Source of the DNA: Ardenticatena sp.
Lineage (GTDB): Bacteria > Chloroflexota > Anaerolineae > Ardenticatenales > Ardenticatenaceae
Direction: 5' to 3'
DNA: 37,224 bases
NCBI GenBank assembly: GCA_015487975.1
Contig: WFOS01000019.1
Span: 1-37,224 of the forward strand
Part shown: positions 19,406 to 26,223 of the stretch, in pieces
Numbering within the stretch: position 1 is the first letter of the stretch
Layout: each line of letters starts with the position of its first letter
The notes under the pieces: generated by a model
Databases searched by the model: none
What the model was told of the DNA's origin: nothing
What the model saw: the letters and a program-made list of their open reading frames with translations, nothing else
Position numbers and translations under genes: made by a program

Positions 19406-20638
19406 ATGCACAACAGCATCCAACAACCAAAATCCAACACGTTATCGAATGCAGGGGTGCCCTGGTTCGATATTTTTATGGCCTTGCTGCTGGTGCTCTT
19501 CATTGCAGCAGGGCTTTTTACGACGTTTCTCTCCTATAAAGCGACCCGGCACATCATCGCCACGGCGAATGTGCCCTTTGCCACAGTAGCGACTGCATCT
19601 TCCAACACGTCACATACGACGAGCGCCACCGGCCCTATCACGCTGCCATCCATCTCTTTTGGACAGTCGGACGAGAACGAGCAATTGAACATTGCCGACG
19701 TTCAACACCCAATGACCATTCTCGTGCTCGGGGTGGACAAGCGGGACGACACAGAACGCACCTGGCGCAGCGATACCATCATTCTGGTTCGTATTGACCC
19801 ACAAACCAAAAGCGCAGCCATGCTCTCCATCCCGCGCGACTTGTATGTCACCATTCCCGATTACGGTTTTGGGGAACAGTTGAACCGCATCAACACGGCC
19901 TTCTTTTTTGGAGAAGCCTACGATTATCCTGGTGGCGGGCCTGCACTCGTCAAGCAGACCATTCGCCGCAATTTTGGCATTACTGTCGACCGCTATGTCG
20001 TCATCGATTTCGATGCGTTCCGCAAAATTGTGGATCTCATCGGGGGGATCGATATCGAGGTTCCTGAGCGCATTGTCGATCCCTACTACCCCACCGAAGA
20101 TTACGGGTATATGCGAGTTGAATTCGAACCGGGGCTTCAACACATGGATGGCGAGCGTGCGCTCATCTATGCTCGCACCCGTCACTCTGGTAGCGACTTC
20201 GACCGTGCAGAGCGCCAGCAACAAGTCATCTTGGCGGTACGCGACAAGGTGCTCAGTTTCGGCATTCTCACTAGCCTGACACCGCGCCGTTTGTACCAGA
20301 TCGCCAACACGGTGTACAGCAGCATCGAAACCGACATGACGCTGGACGAGATGATTGCGCTGGCACGCCTTGGGAGCGAAATCGATGCTGCCAACATTCG
20401 TCGTGGTATCATAGGCCCCAACTTCGTCTACGATGTGAAGCATGAAAAACTAGGCGACGTACTGCAACCACGGTGGGAAAAAATCTATCCCTATGTGCAA
20501 GAAACGTTAGGCATTACGGAGTTGCTGCCCATTGCGCCATCACCCACGCCTGAACCCACGCCGACACCTGACCCATTTGCAACGCCTTCTGTCGAACCAA
20601 GCGTCACGCCATCAGGCGAGCCCACATCGACACCCTGA
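19406..20638 (+). CDS. LytR-CpsA-Psr (LCP) family cell envelope transferase
   Basis: A 410-residue protein from ATG 19406. A cytoplasmic head (about 1-20) is followed by a transmembrane helix (about 22-42), a Ser/Thr-rich spacer and the LCP catalytic domain (about 100-330). Hallmarks are RSDTIILVRIDP, LSIPRDLYV with the conserved Arg, the RINTAFFFGE region, DLIGGIDIEVP and ERALIYARTRH with DFDRAERQQQ. LCP enzymes move undecaprenyl-linked glycopolymers onto the wall or onto surface proteins from outside the membrane. The C-terminus (about 375-410) is a Pro-Thr-rich tail. The start is uncertain: the ribosome binding site is poor, and an in-frame GTG at 19376 lies next to the predicted transcription start. 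It is divergent from the RodZ-like gene and ends at a strong terminator. Confidence 0.92.
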   Translation: MHNSIQQPKSNTLSNAGVPWFDIFMALLLVLFIAAGLFTTFLSYKATRHIIATANVPFATVATASSNTSHTTSATGPITLPSISFGQSDENEQLNIADVQHPMTILVLGVDKRDDTERTWRSDTIILVRIDPQTKSAAMLSIPRDLYVTIPDYGFGEQLNRINTAFFFGEAYDYPGGGPALVKQTIRRNFGITVDRYVVIDFDAFRKIVDLIGGIDIEVPERIVDPYYPTEDYGYMRVEFEPGLQHMDGERALIYARTRHSGSDFDRAERQQQVILAVRDKVLSFGILTSLTPRRLYQIANTVYSSIETDMTLDEMIALARLGSEIDAANIRRGIIGPNFVYDVKHEKLGDVLQPRWEKIYPYVQETLGITELLPIAPSPTPEPTPTPDPFATPSVEPSVTPSGEPTSTP

Positions 20639-20657
20639 GAAGGCCACCGAAATGAAG

Positions 20658-20687
20658 AAAGCGCCCCGCTTTGCAGCGGGGCGCTTT
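20658..20687. terminator. Bidirectional terminator between LCP and JAMM genes
   Basis: A 13-bp perfect stem (AAAGCGCCCCGCT and its complement) with a TTGC loop. It lies 19 bases after the LCP stop and 17 bases from the stop of the convergent JAMM gene. The T-run is short on both strands. Confidence 0.75.
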
Positions 20688-20704
20688 GCGTCTGCACACA
20701 GGCA

Positions 20705-21151
20705 TTACGCCTCGACGACAATGCGCACCTCTTCAACCGTTTCAGGGTCGGGAAGCAGAAAGCCCCGCAGAACCGGCTTGGCATCGTTGGCCAACGACAC
20801 GATGTAATAAATCGTATCGGGATAGAGCGGCTGGTTGTCGAATGGGTCGAACGCCAGCCCGCGGTCGGTTTCAGACGGATAGGCCTGCGTCGCCGGATGA
20901 CTGTGGTAGATACCATGCAATTGCCAACCGCGTGCTTCCATCTCGCGAAACGCTTTCAACTGTGCGTGGGGGTCCATGTGATAGGTAATAATTTTGTTCG
21001 TGGCGATATTGGGCACGCGGAAAATCGCCACCGGGTGGCCGGATTCATCTTCCGCCACCAACCCGCACACTTCTTCGGGTTTGCCTTCACGCGCATGGGC
21101 GATGATTTGCTCGACGATGGTGCGTGGCAAATATACTGTTTTCCCACTCAT
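20705..21151 (-). CDS. M67-family JAMM/MPN+ metalloprotease
   Basis: A 148-residue MPN+ domain with a complete zinc site: E27, H83 and H85 in HSHP, S93 and D96 in PSETD. Bacterial stand-alone JAMM proteins of this size cleave after the C-terminal Gly-Gly of ubiquitin-like sulfur carriers, for example in CysO- or HcyS-dependent cysteine and homocysteine synthesis. Its ATG overlaps the TGA of the aspartate-semialdehyde dehydrogenase gene by four bases (ATGA), so the two are translated together. That pairing suggests a role on the aspartate-to-methionine branch, which is inference, since no sulfur carrier gene is in the window. The unit ends at the bidirectional terminator. Confidence 0.9.
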   Translation of the reverse strand: MSGKTVYLPRTIVEQIIAHAREGKPEEVCGLVAEDESGHPVAIFRVPNIATNKIITYHMDPHAQLKAFREMEARGWQLHGIYHSHPATQAYPSETDRGLAFDPFDNQPLYPDTIYYIVSLANDAKPVLRGFLLPDPETVEEVRIVVEA

Positions 21152-22200
21152 GCGACAAACCCCTCGGCTTTGAGCAGTTCTCCATTCAGCAACGCAGCAG
21201 CTGCTGCCCCACGCTCGGTATTATGCCCCAACACCACGAACTTGACATCGAACAACGGGCATTCACGAATGCGCCCAACCGTAATCGCCATGCCCCCCGC
21301 TGCGTCACGGTCGCGCACTGGTTGTGGGCGGTCATCCTCATCGCGCACGACGATAGGTGCGGAAGCCGCACTTGGCAATGCCAGTTCCTGTGGCATACCA
21401 CGGTAGGCACGCAACACATCGGCCACCTCGGCTGGTGTGGCTTGGCGCTTCAATCCCACACTGACACAAAGCATGTGCCCATCACGGGTGGCAACACGGT
21501 TCGCCTGGGCGCTTATAGCAATCGGCGCCTGTGTGACTGCATCATCATGCAACGTTCCCAACATTTTCAAGGGTTCGCTTTCGATTTTCGGCTCTTCACC
21601 GCTGATGAACGGAATCACATTGTCCACAATATCAAGTGAAGCCACGCCAGGGTACCCCGCACCACTGATGGCTTGCATGGTGACCACGAAGACTCGTTCG
21701 ACGCCAAAAGCATCGTGCAACGGTTTCAAGGCCAGTGTCAAAGGAATGGCCACACAGTTGGCATTGGTCACGATGCCCCCCGTCCAATCGCGCCGCTTGC
21801 GTTGAACATGCAACAACGCGAGATGGTCGGGATTCACCTCTGGCAACACAAGCGGCACATCCGAATCCATGCGATAGTTGCGAGCATTGCTGGAAACCAG
21901 CGCCCCAGCACGCGCAAATGCCGCCTCGATTTCCGCCGCAATGCTCGACGGCAAGGCTGAAAAGACCAGCCGGGCAGGCACATGTGCAGGATCACTTGGC
22001 TGCACGACCATCTCAGCAACCGCTGCGGGTGGATCACCCGGGAGCCTCCAGCGCACGACATCGGCATATCGCTTTCCTTGCGACCGTTCCGACCCCGTCA
22101 GCGCCACGATTTCAAACCACGGATGGTCCACGAGCCGCCGAACCAGACGTTGCCCCACCAACCCTGTTGCACCCAAAACAGCCACAGGAATCTTTGCCAT
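21148..22200 (-). CDS. asd: Aspartate-semialdehyde dehydrogenase
   Basis: A 350-residue NADPH enzyme that converts aspartyl phosphate to aspartate semialdehyde, the branch point to lysine, threonine and methionine. The ATG at 22200 follows AAGGAGGG; the frame extends upstream without a ribosome binding site. The nucleotide fold is GATGLVGQRLV (10-20). The active-site Cys is C149 in TNANCVAIPL and the likely catalytic His is H242 in RVATRDGHM. The SSNARNYRM motif and the NANC signature place it in the archaeal/fungal-type branch rather than the enterobacterial type. It is coupled to the JAMM protease gene downstream. Confidence 0.94.
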   Translation of the reverse strand: MAKIPVAVLGATGLVGQRLVRRLVDHPWFEIVALTGSERSQGKRYADVVRWRLPGDPPAAVAEMVVQPSDPAHVPARLVFSALPSSIAAEIEAAFARAGALVSSNARNYRMDSDVPLVLPEVNPDHLALLHVQRKRRDWTGGIVTNANCVAIPLTLALKPLHDAFGVERVFVVTMQAISGAGYPGVASLDIVDNVIPFISGEEPKIESEPLKMLGTLHDDAVTQAPIAISAQANRVATRDGHMLCVSVGLKRQATPAEVADVLRAYRGMPQELALPSAASAPIVVRDEDDRPQPVRDRDAAGGMAITVGRIRECPLFDVKFVVLGHNTERGAAAAALLNGELLKAEGFVA

Positions 22201-22234
22201 AAAGCCCTCCTTTTCGAATCGACATTGCACATAG

Positions 22235-22263
22235 AAAAAACCGGACGTCTTTTGGACGTCCGG
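22235..22263 (-). terminator. Strong intrinsic terminator after the TPR gene
   Basis: A 9-bp stem (CCGGACGTC/GACGTCCGG) has a 5-nt loop and is followed on the minus strand by TTTTTTCTATG. It lies 53 bases past the TPR gene stop. It also lies between a predicted promoter at 22283-22311 and the asd start codon, so it might act as an attenuator for asd. Confidence 0.88.
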
Positions 22264-22282
22264 CGCCATTGCTCGCGCACAC

Positions 22283-22311
22283 AGTATAGAGAAAAGGGCT
22301 CAAAATGCGAA
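22283..22311 (-). promoter_or_regulatory. Predicted promoter for asd and the JAMM gene
   Basis: Minus strand: TTCGCA (22311-22306), 17-base spacer, TATACT (22288-22283). It begins just after the TPR stop codon. The transcript would include the terminator hairpin at 22241-22263 in its leader. Confidence 0.5.
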
Positions 22312-22315
22312 ACCG

Positions 22316-22876
22316 TCAAGCAATCGTCACCGGGTCTATGATGCCAAGCGTCAACAACATCATCAACACCAATCCCAACGCCAGGAAGCCAAGCAAGACC
22401 AACGTGGCAATGCGATAGGGCGCATCAGGCGATGCCAAGAACTCACGCACATTGAACCCGGTAGACGTTTCCAACGCGCTATCCGTGAGCAATCCTGTCC
22501 CTGGTCGGTCTTCATGCTCAGTACGTAGCTGCGCTCGCAACTGAGATTCGATACTCGAAAAGCCTGCTTCTTCCGCTGGCGATACGGGTTCTGCTTCCAT
22601 CTCAGCAATCTGTTGCTCCACCCATGCCAGCCCTCGCCGGGCACGTTCGTTGAGAGGATCGATTTCAAGCACACGTTCAAGGCAATATTTGGCCTCGTAG
22701 GGATCATCCATGACGCCGGCCAGCCACAACCAGGCTTCGGCGTTTTCCGGGTCGATATCAACAGCCGCTTGAAGATACTGCCGTGCTTCATCACGACGCT
22801 CATTGCGAGCGGCTTCACGCCCACGCGTCAACAACTCTTGTACACGTTGGGTCACCGCATCTTCATCCATAGCCAT
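22316..22876 (-). CDS. TPR-repeat protein with C-terminal membrane helix
   Basis: A 186-residue protein from ATG 22876, which follows AAGGAG at seven bases; an ATG two codons later is possible. The N-terminal half holds about two TPR units (about 8-85). The first includes ARQYLQAAVDIDPENAEAWLWLAG and the next KYCLERVLEIDPLNERAR. An acidic, Pro/Gly-containing linker (about 90-140) leads to one hydrophobic helix near the C-terminus (about 153-175). This suggests a tail-anchored cytoplasmic scaffold for protein contacts. The function is unknown. It has its own predicted promoter and a strong terminator, and is divergent from the tRNA cluster. Confidence 0.83.
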   Translation of the reverse strand: MAMDEDAVTQRVQELLTRGREAARNERRDEARQYLQAAVDIDPENAEAWLWLAGVMDDPYEAKYCLERVLEIDPLNERARRGLAWVEQQIAEMEAEPVSPAEEAGFSSIESQLRAQLRTEHEDRPGTGLLTDSALETSTGFNVREFLASPDAPYRIATLVLLGFLALGLVLMMLLTLGIIDPVTIA

Positions 22877-22918
22877 GGGGATACTCCTTTTCTTCCCTCC
22901 GCTTGTCAGGCCAAGGCG

Positions 22919-22947
22919 ATGATAGCATGAGGGACGAGACGCGGCAA
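22919..22947 (-). promoter_or_regulatory. Promoter for the TPR gene
   Basis: Minus strand: TTGCCG (22947-22942), 17-base spacer containing an extended TG, TATCAT (22924-22919). Leader of about 35 bases to the ATG at 22876. Confidence 0.6.
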
Positions 22948-22998
22948 GGTTTTGGCACAGGCTCCCCTCTCGTTCACGAAATTCAACCGGTGGCAAAT

Positions 22999-23027
22999 TT
23001 GACACAAAACAGGAATATTGCTATTGT
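22999..23027 (+). promoter_or_regulatory. Promoter for the tRNA cluster
   Basis: A consensus TTGACA (22999-23004), 17-base spacer, TATTGT (23022-23027). The predicted start lies about 8-10 bases before the first tRNA. Confidence 0.7.
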
Positions 23028-23042
23028 ATCGGCGCTTTGCCC

Positions 23043-23115
<73 letters not shown>

Positions 23116-23161
23116 CTTCATTTTGAAAAAGCCGTTCTGGCTGCTACCATGAAACACATAA

Positions 23162-23233
<72 letters not shown>

Positions 23234-23269
23234 CTCTGTGAGAAAACAGAAAAGGAAGTGTTGTATCGA

Positions 23270-23341
23270 TCGGGGGTCGTCTAATCGGCAAGACAGCGGA
23301 CTTTGGATCCGCCAATCCAGGTTCGAGTCCTGGCCCCCGAG
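23270..23341 (+). tRNA. tRNA-Gln (TTG anticodon)
   Basis: The acceptor TCGGGGG pairs with CCCCCGA, the anticodon loop ctTTGga sits on stem gcgga/tccgc, and the T-arm CAGGTTCGAGTCCTG is intact. A run of six Ts follows directly. No CCA is encoded. Confidence 0.95.
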
Positions 23342-23362
23342 TTTTTTATGGAGTAGGGGTCT

Positions 23363-23710
23363 ATGTTCCGAAATAATGTATTTCTCTTCCCACATCGCAT
23401 CACCCGTACGCTGGCGAATTTGCGGGGTCCAAAGTGGAAAGAACTGGTCGAGACAGTTGCCCAAAAAGACGAAACGGACCCTGAGGCATTGGCGTTTCAG
23501 TTGATGATGGTGCGGCTGTGTGGATGTTTGAAGTGCCAGCCTGGTTCGTACAAACTCTCCCTCGGCTGCCAGACGTGTGCGTCGCGCACGATTAGCAGCC
23601 TGAGCGGAAGTGATGCTGCCCTCCTTCGCCGGTATCGCAAAGCTCAGGAAGAAGTGAACGAATTTTTGGCCTTACGCCATTCGAATTCATCCGAGAATGT
23701 AATGGCGTGA
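23363..23710 (+). CDS. Small Cys-motif protein of unknown function
   Basis: A 115-residue protein just downstream of tRNA-Gln. GGAG lies nine bases before the ATG. The centre has a cysteine cluster: C53, C55 and C58 in CGCLKC, then C69 and C72 in CQTC, suggestive of a small zinc or iron-sulfur site. Helical flanks are basic before it and contain RRYRKAQEEVNEFL after it. From memory, similar small proteins with LAFxLMMxRL followed by paired cysteines are found in Chloroflexota, but I cannot confirm this here. There is no signal peptide or membrane helix. A terminator follows at 23773. The gene may be read through from the tRNA promoter. Confidence 0.72.
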   Translation: MFRNNVFLFPHRITRTLANLRGPKWKELVETVAQKDETDPEALAFQLMMVRLCGCLKCQPGSYKLSLGCQTCASRTISSLSGSDAALLRRYRKAQEEVNEFLALRHSNSSENVMA

Positions 23711-23772
23711 AAAGGTTTTCGGTCATGCGCCACACGGTTTTTATACGACACCAAACAATGTGTGAATGACAA

Positions 23773-23803
23773 AAGCGGCCTTGCCCTGTGCAGGCCGCTT
23801 TTT
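23773..23803 (+). terminator. Intrinsic terminator after the Cys-motif gene
   Basis: A 9-bp stem (AAGCGGCCT/AGGCCGCTT) has a 10-nt loop, and its right arm runs into five consecutive Ts. It lies 29 bases before the HNH start codon, so the HNH gene needs its own promoter or readthrough. Confidence 0.78.
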
Positions 23804-23831
23804 GCTTATCGAGCGAAGAGGGAGTCGAAGT

Positions 23832-24335
23832 ATGGCTGGCGTACTTGTTCTCAATGCTTCTTATGAACCTTTGCATACCGTTTCTGTGAAACGCGCTATT
23901 GTGCTCTTGCTGAAAGAAAAAGCGGAACTTCTCGAAAGCGATGAGACGTTCATTCACTCAGCGTATCTGCGCCTGCCACGCCCGCTCGTCATTCGGCTGT
24001 ATCGCTATGTGCACGTCCCACGACATTGGAGTGTCCCACTGACGCGGCGCAACTTATTGCTTCGGGACGAATTTACATGCCAGTATTGCGGCAAGCAACC
24101 AGGGGTTGAGCACCTAACGATTGATCACGTGATTCCGCGCTCGCGTGGTGGGGAGCATTCGTGGGAAAACCTGGTGATTGCGTGTACAGCCTGCAATCGA
24201 CGCAAGGGCAATTCCTTGCCGCATGAAATTGGGATGACGCTGTTGCGACAGCCATTCCGACCACGGTACTTCGGGCTGACGTTGCTCGGCAACGGAAATG
24301 CACCCGAGATCTGGAAAAAGTACATCTACGCCTGA
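23832..24335 (+). CDS. HNH endonuclease domain protein
   Basis: A 167-residue protein from ATG 23832, preceded by GAGGGAG. The first 75 residues form the conserved extension seen in this stand-alone HNH family ([20 protein letters not shown]). The HNH nuclease core is C83/C86 (CQYC), D98-H99 ([12 protein letters not shown]), N113 (WENL) and C118/C121 ([10 protein letters not shown]), so zinc ligands and the catalytic His are present. Proteins of this family are widespread as single chromosomal genes in Chloroflexota, Actinomycetota and others. No homing context (intron, intein) or toxin partner is seen here. The cellular role is unknown; DNA nicking or cleavage is predicted. It converges on the next gene with a 3-base gap. 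Confidence 0.9.
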   Translation: MAGVLVLNASYEPLHTVSVKRAIVLLLKEKAELLESDETFIHSAYLRLPRPLVIRLYRYVHVPRHWSVPLTRRNLLLRDEFTCQYCGKQPGVEHLTIDHVIPRSRGGEHSWENLVIACTACNRRKGNSLPHEIGMTLLRQPFRPRYFGLTLLGNGNAPEIWKKYIYA

Positions 24336-24338
24336 ATG

Positions 24339-24779
24339 TCAGGCTGCTTGCTCTGGCACAAACCTGTTGACAAGCCACACCAGAAAAATGGTGGCACCCA
24401 ACCAGGCAGCAAGCCACATCCCCGGACTTTGTGTCACAATAGCTGGGCCCTCCAATGGCTTACGCTCCGTTTCCCCCGACATCTTTACTACTTCCAAGAC
24501 ATAGTAATACGCCACACCTGGCTCGATTGCGGTGTCAATCACCTTGTACTGGGGGTGATGTTCAGCATCCGCTCTCGCAGGAATCATTTCAGGTGTAATG
24601 CGCTCAAAGGGTCCTTCGGCAGAACGTCCACGGCTCACATAGAACCCTTGAACATCGGCGCTCTCGGCATCCCATGCCAGTGTAATCGAAGGCGTCAAAA
24701 GCCCTGTTCCCCACATTCCCAACAATGTGGCAAATGACAGACAAAGTACCAAAATCGTTTGGCGGCGACGGAGTGTCAT
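24339..24779 (-). CDS. Small membrane protein with fibronectin III-like ectodomain
   Basis: A 146-residue protein of unknown function with AGGAG before the ATG. An N-terminal hydrophobic segment (about 9-30) acts as signal or anchor. A single beta-sandwich resembling fibronectin type III follows (about 32-118; TLAWDAESADVQGFYVSRG, later YYYVLEVV). The C-terminus has a second hydrophobic helix (about 120-138). The arrangement LPxTG-less ectodomain plus terminal helix recalls exported proteins with PEP-CTERM-like or other sorting tails, but no sorting motif is seen. It lies 23 bases behind the LuxR-type gene in the glycosyltransferase operon, so a surface role tied to exopolysaccharide is plausible. 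Confidence 0.78.
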   Translation of the reverse strand: MTLRRRQTILVLCLSFATLLGMWGTGLLTPSITLAWDAESADVQGFYVSRGRSAEGPFERITPEMIPARADAEHHPQYKVIDTAIEPGVAYYYVLEVVKMSGETERKPLEGPAIVTQSPGMWLAAWLGATIFLVWLVNRFVPEQAA

Positions 24780-24802
24780 CCCTATGCTCCTGGCTTCAAT
24801 GT

Positions 24803-25501
24803 TTAGACTTCATCTAGATCAACAAGTTGATGTTTAATAGCAAAAAGCAACAACTCGACGCGATTGTTCATCCCCAATTTGTTGAAAATCGAGGTAAAAT
24901 GATGCCGGACAGTTGACTCGCTGATGGCCATCTGGTCAGCAATATCGCTGTTCTTGAGTCCCTTTGCCAACCAGCGGATGACTTCACGCTCGCGCTCGGT
25001 CAAACTGGCCACTTTTTCTTCGATTGCGTTGCGCTTATCCAGATGATCGGAGCGAGTCAAGCGATTGAGGACGACGGCCATCAAGGTACGATCAAGCCAC
25101 AATTCGCCCTCGAAGACTTTGACGATCGCACGCGATAGCAACGCCAACGAGACCGACGCCGGTAAAACCCCAACAACGCCGTGCAAGACGGCATCATGGG
25201 CAAATTGCCGGGTTTCGCCTTCTGTGTAGGTCACCAGAATGACTTTGGCATCGAGAGCTGTCAAAGATTCGATGTGAGTAAGGCTTCTGGACGGCTCTTT
25301 GGTTTCAGGGAAGAATATCACAATGTCTGGCGCGAACTGCTTCACTTCCTGCACGACCCGGCTCATAGTGTCAGACATACACTCATGTGGCAGCACAAAA
25401 TGTGCCGCCTGCATCTTATAGCGCTGTCGAAGCACATGAACCAGGGCCTCTTGCAAAAACTGCAACGGGCCACATACGGCCACACGAATCGATGCTGACA
25501 T
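24803..25501 (-). CDS. LuxR/NarL-type regulator with degenerate receiver
   Basis: A 232-residue protein from ATG 25501, preceded by GAGGAGA. The C-terminal GerE helix-turn-helix (about 165-228; LTEREREVIRWLAKGLKNSD and ISESTVRHHFTSIFNKLG) is textbook. The N-terminal domain has the fold pattern of a receiver but not its chemistry. The acidic pair is replaced by CGPLQF (10-15), the phosphorylated Asp position reads DIVIFFPE (59-66) with Phe, and the conserved Lys position is VLPAS. It should therefore bind DNA without phosphorylation control, perhaps through ligand or protein contact. It lies between the Wzz-like and FnIII-like genes of the polysaccharide operon and probably regulates it. Confidence 0.88.
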   Translation of the reverse strand: MSASIRVAVCGPLQFLQEALVHVLRQRYKMQAAHFVLPHECMSDTMSRVVQEVKQFAPDIVIFFPETKEPSRSLTHIESLTALDAKVILVTYTEGETRQFAHDAVLHGVVGVLPASVSLALLSRAIVKVFEGELWLDRTLMAVVLNRLTRSDHLDKRNAIEEKVASLTEREREVIRWLAKGLKNSDIADQMAISESTVRHHFTSIFNKLGMNNRVELLLFAIKHQLVDLDEV

Positions 25502-25524
25502 TCTTTTCTCCTCTCTCGCAGATT

Positions 25525-26223
25525 TTACCTCCGCCATCTACGAGAAATACGTGGGATCTCACTCAAAACAGGAGTGCGGACAGAGCGTTCAACGTCACTT
25601 CGTGAGCGGATGGTATCGTCAAGATATTCCCACACAAACACAAATGCCACAGCAGCAATGAGCGCAAGGACAAGGCGCAAAGGGATATCCAATTTCTGCC
25701 GTAAGCCATCTCCCACGGGGAAGGGGCCATACTGACCGATCACCGCAAGGCGAGCCCGCGTCCCTCCCACCAAGGGCAAAAACTGCGCGGCATCGGCTTC
25801 CAACGTCGCGACAACGGCTTCGCCAATCCGCTGAATCGCATTGGGGTCGCCCCACGTGATGGTGATCGTCAAGATGCGATGCTGTTTTTCAGCCACGGTA
25901 GCCCCGGCAATTGTCCCCGGTGGTACCTGAATATCACCTAAGCGAGTGCTTACAGCCTCGGCAAAAGCGGTTTCGCCCACGATGACGCTCAAATCATCGG
26001 CGATGTATTCACTGGCCTGTGCTGCTGCCAAGCGCGGGTCGGTTTCCCATGCCCATCCGTTTTCTTCCAGCGGCTCAACACCGACAACGAGGCGAATCAC
26101 GTATTGGTACACAGGCGCTGGCGGTGTATATGTCAGCCAGCTAAATGCACCAACCAGTCCCGGCAAAAGGACGAGAAGCCACCAGCGGCGGCGCACAATC
26201 AGCCAATACTGGCGCAATTCCAT
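25525..26223 (-). CDS. Wzz/chain-length determinant-like membrane protein
   Basis: A 232-residue protein whose ATG shares a base with the glycosyltransferase stop (TGATG) and follows AAGGAGG. It has two transmembrane helices (about 15-33 and 182-202) around an extracellular domain of about 145 residues, the layout of Wzz polysaccharide co-polymerases and of the membrane part of bacterial tyrosine kinase adaptors. The N-terminal LRQYWLIVRRRWWLL is typical of the family. The C-terminal cytoplasmic tail (LDDTIRSRSDVERSVRTPVLSEIP) matches the stretch that normally precedes a BY-kinase, but no kinase domain follows. It probably sets polymer length or export of an exopolysaccharide made with the coupled glycosyltransferase. 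Confidence 0.85.
   Translation of the reverse strand: MELRQYWLIVRRRWWLLVLLPGLVGAFSWLTYTPPAPVYQYVIRLVVGVEPLEENGWAWETDPRLAAAQASEYIADDLSVIVGETAFAEAVSTRLGDIQVPPGTIAGATVAEKQHRILTITITWGDPNAIQRIGEAVVATLEADAAQFLPLVGGTRARLAVIGQYGPFPVGDGLRQKLDIPLRLVLALIAAVAFVFVWEYLDDTIRSRSDVERSVRTPVLSEIPRISRRWRR

Noticed and set aside
23832-24335. HNH protein as a homing endonuclease or toxin
   Set aside because: No intron, intein, immunity gene or mobile element surrounds it, and the N-terminal extension matches the common stand-alone chromosomal family.
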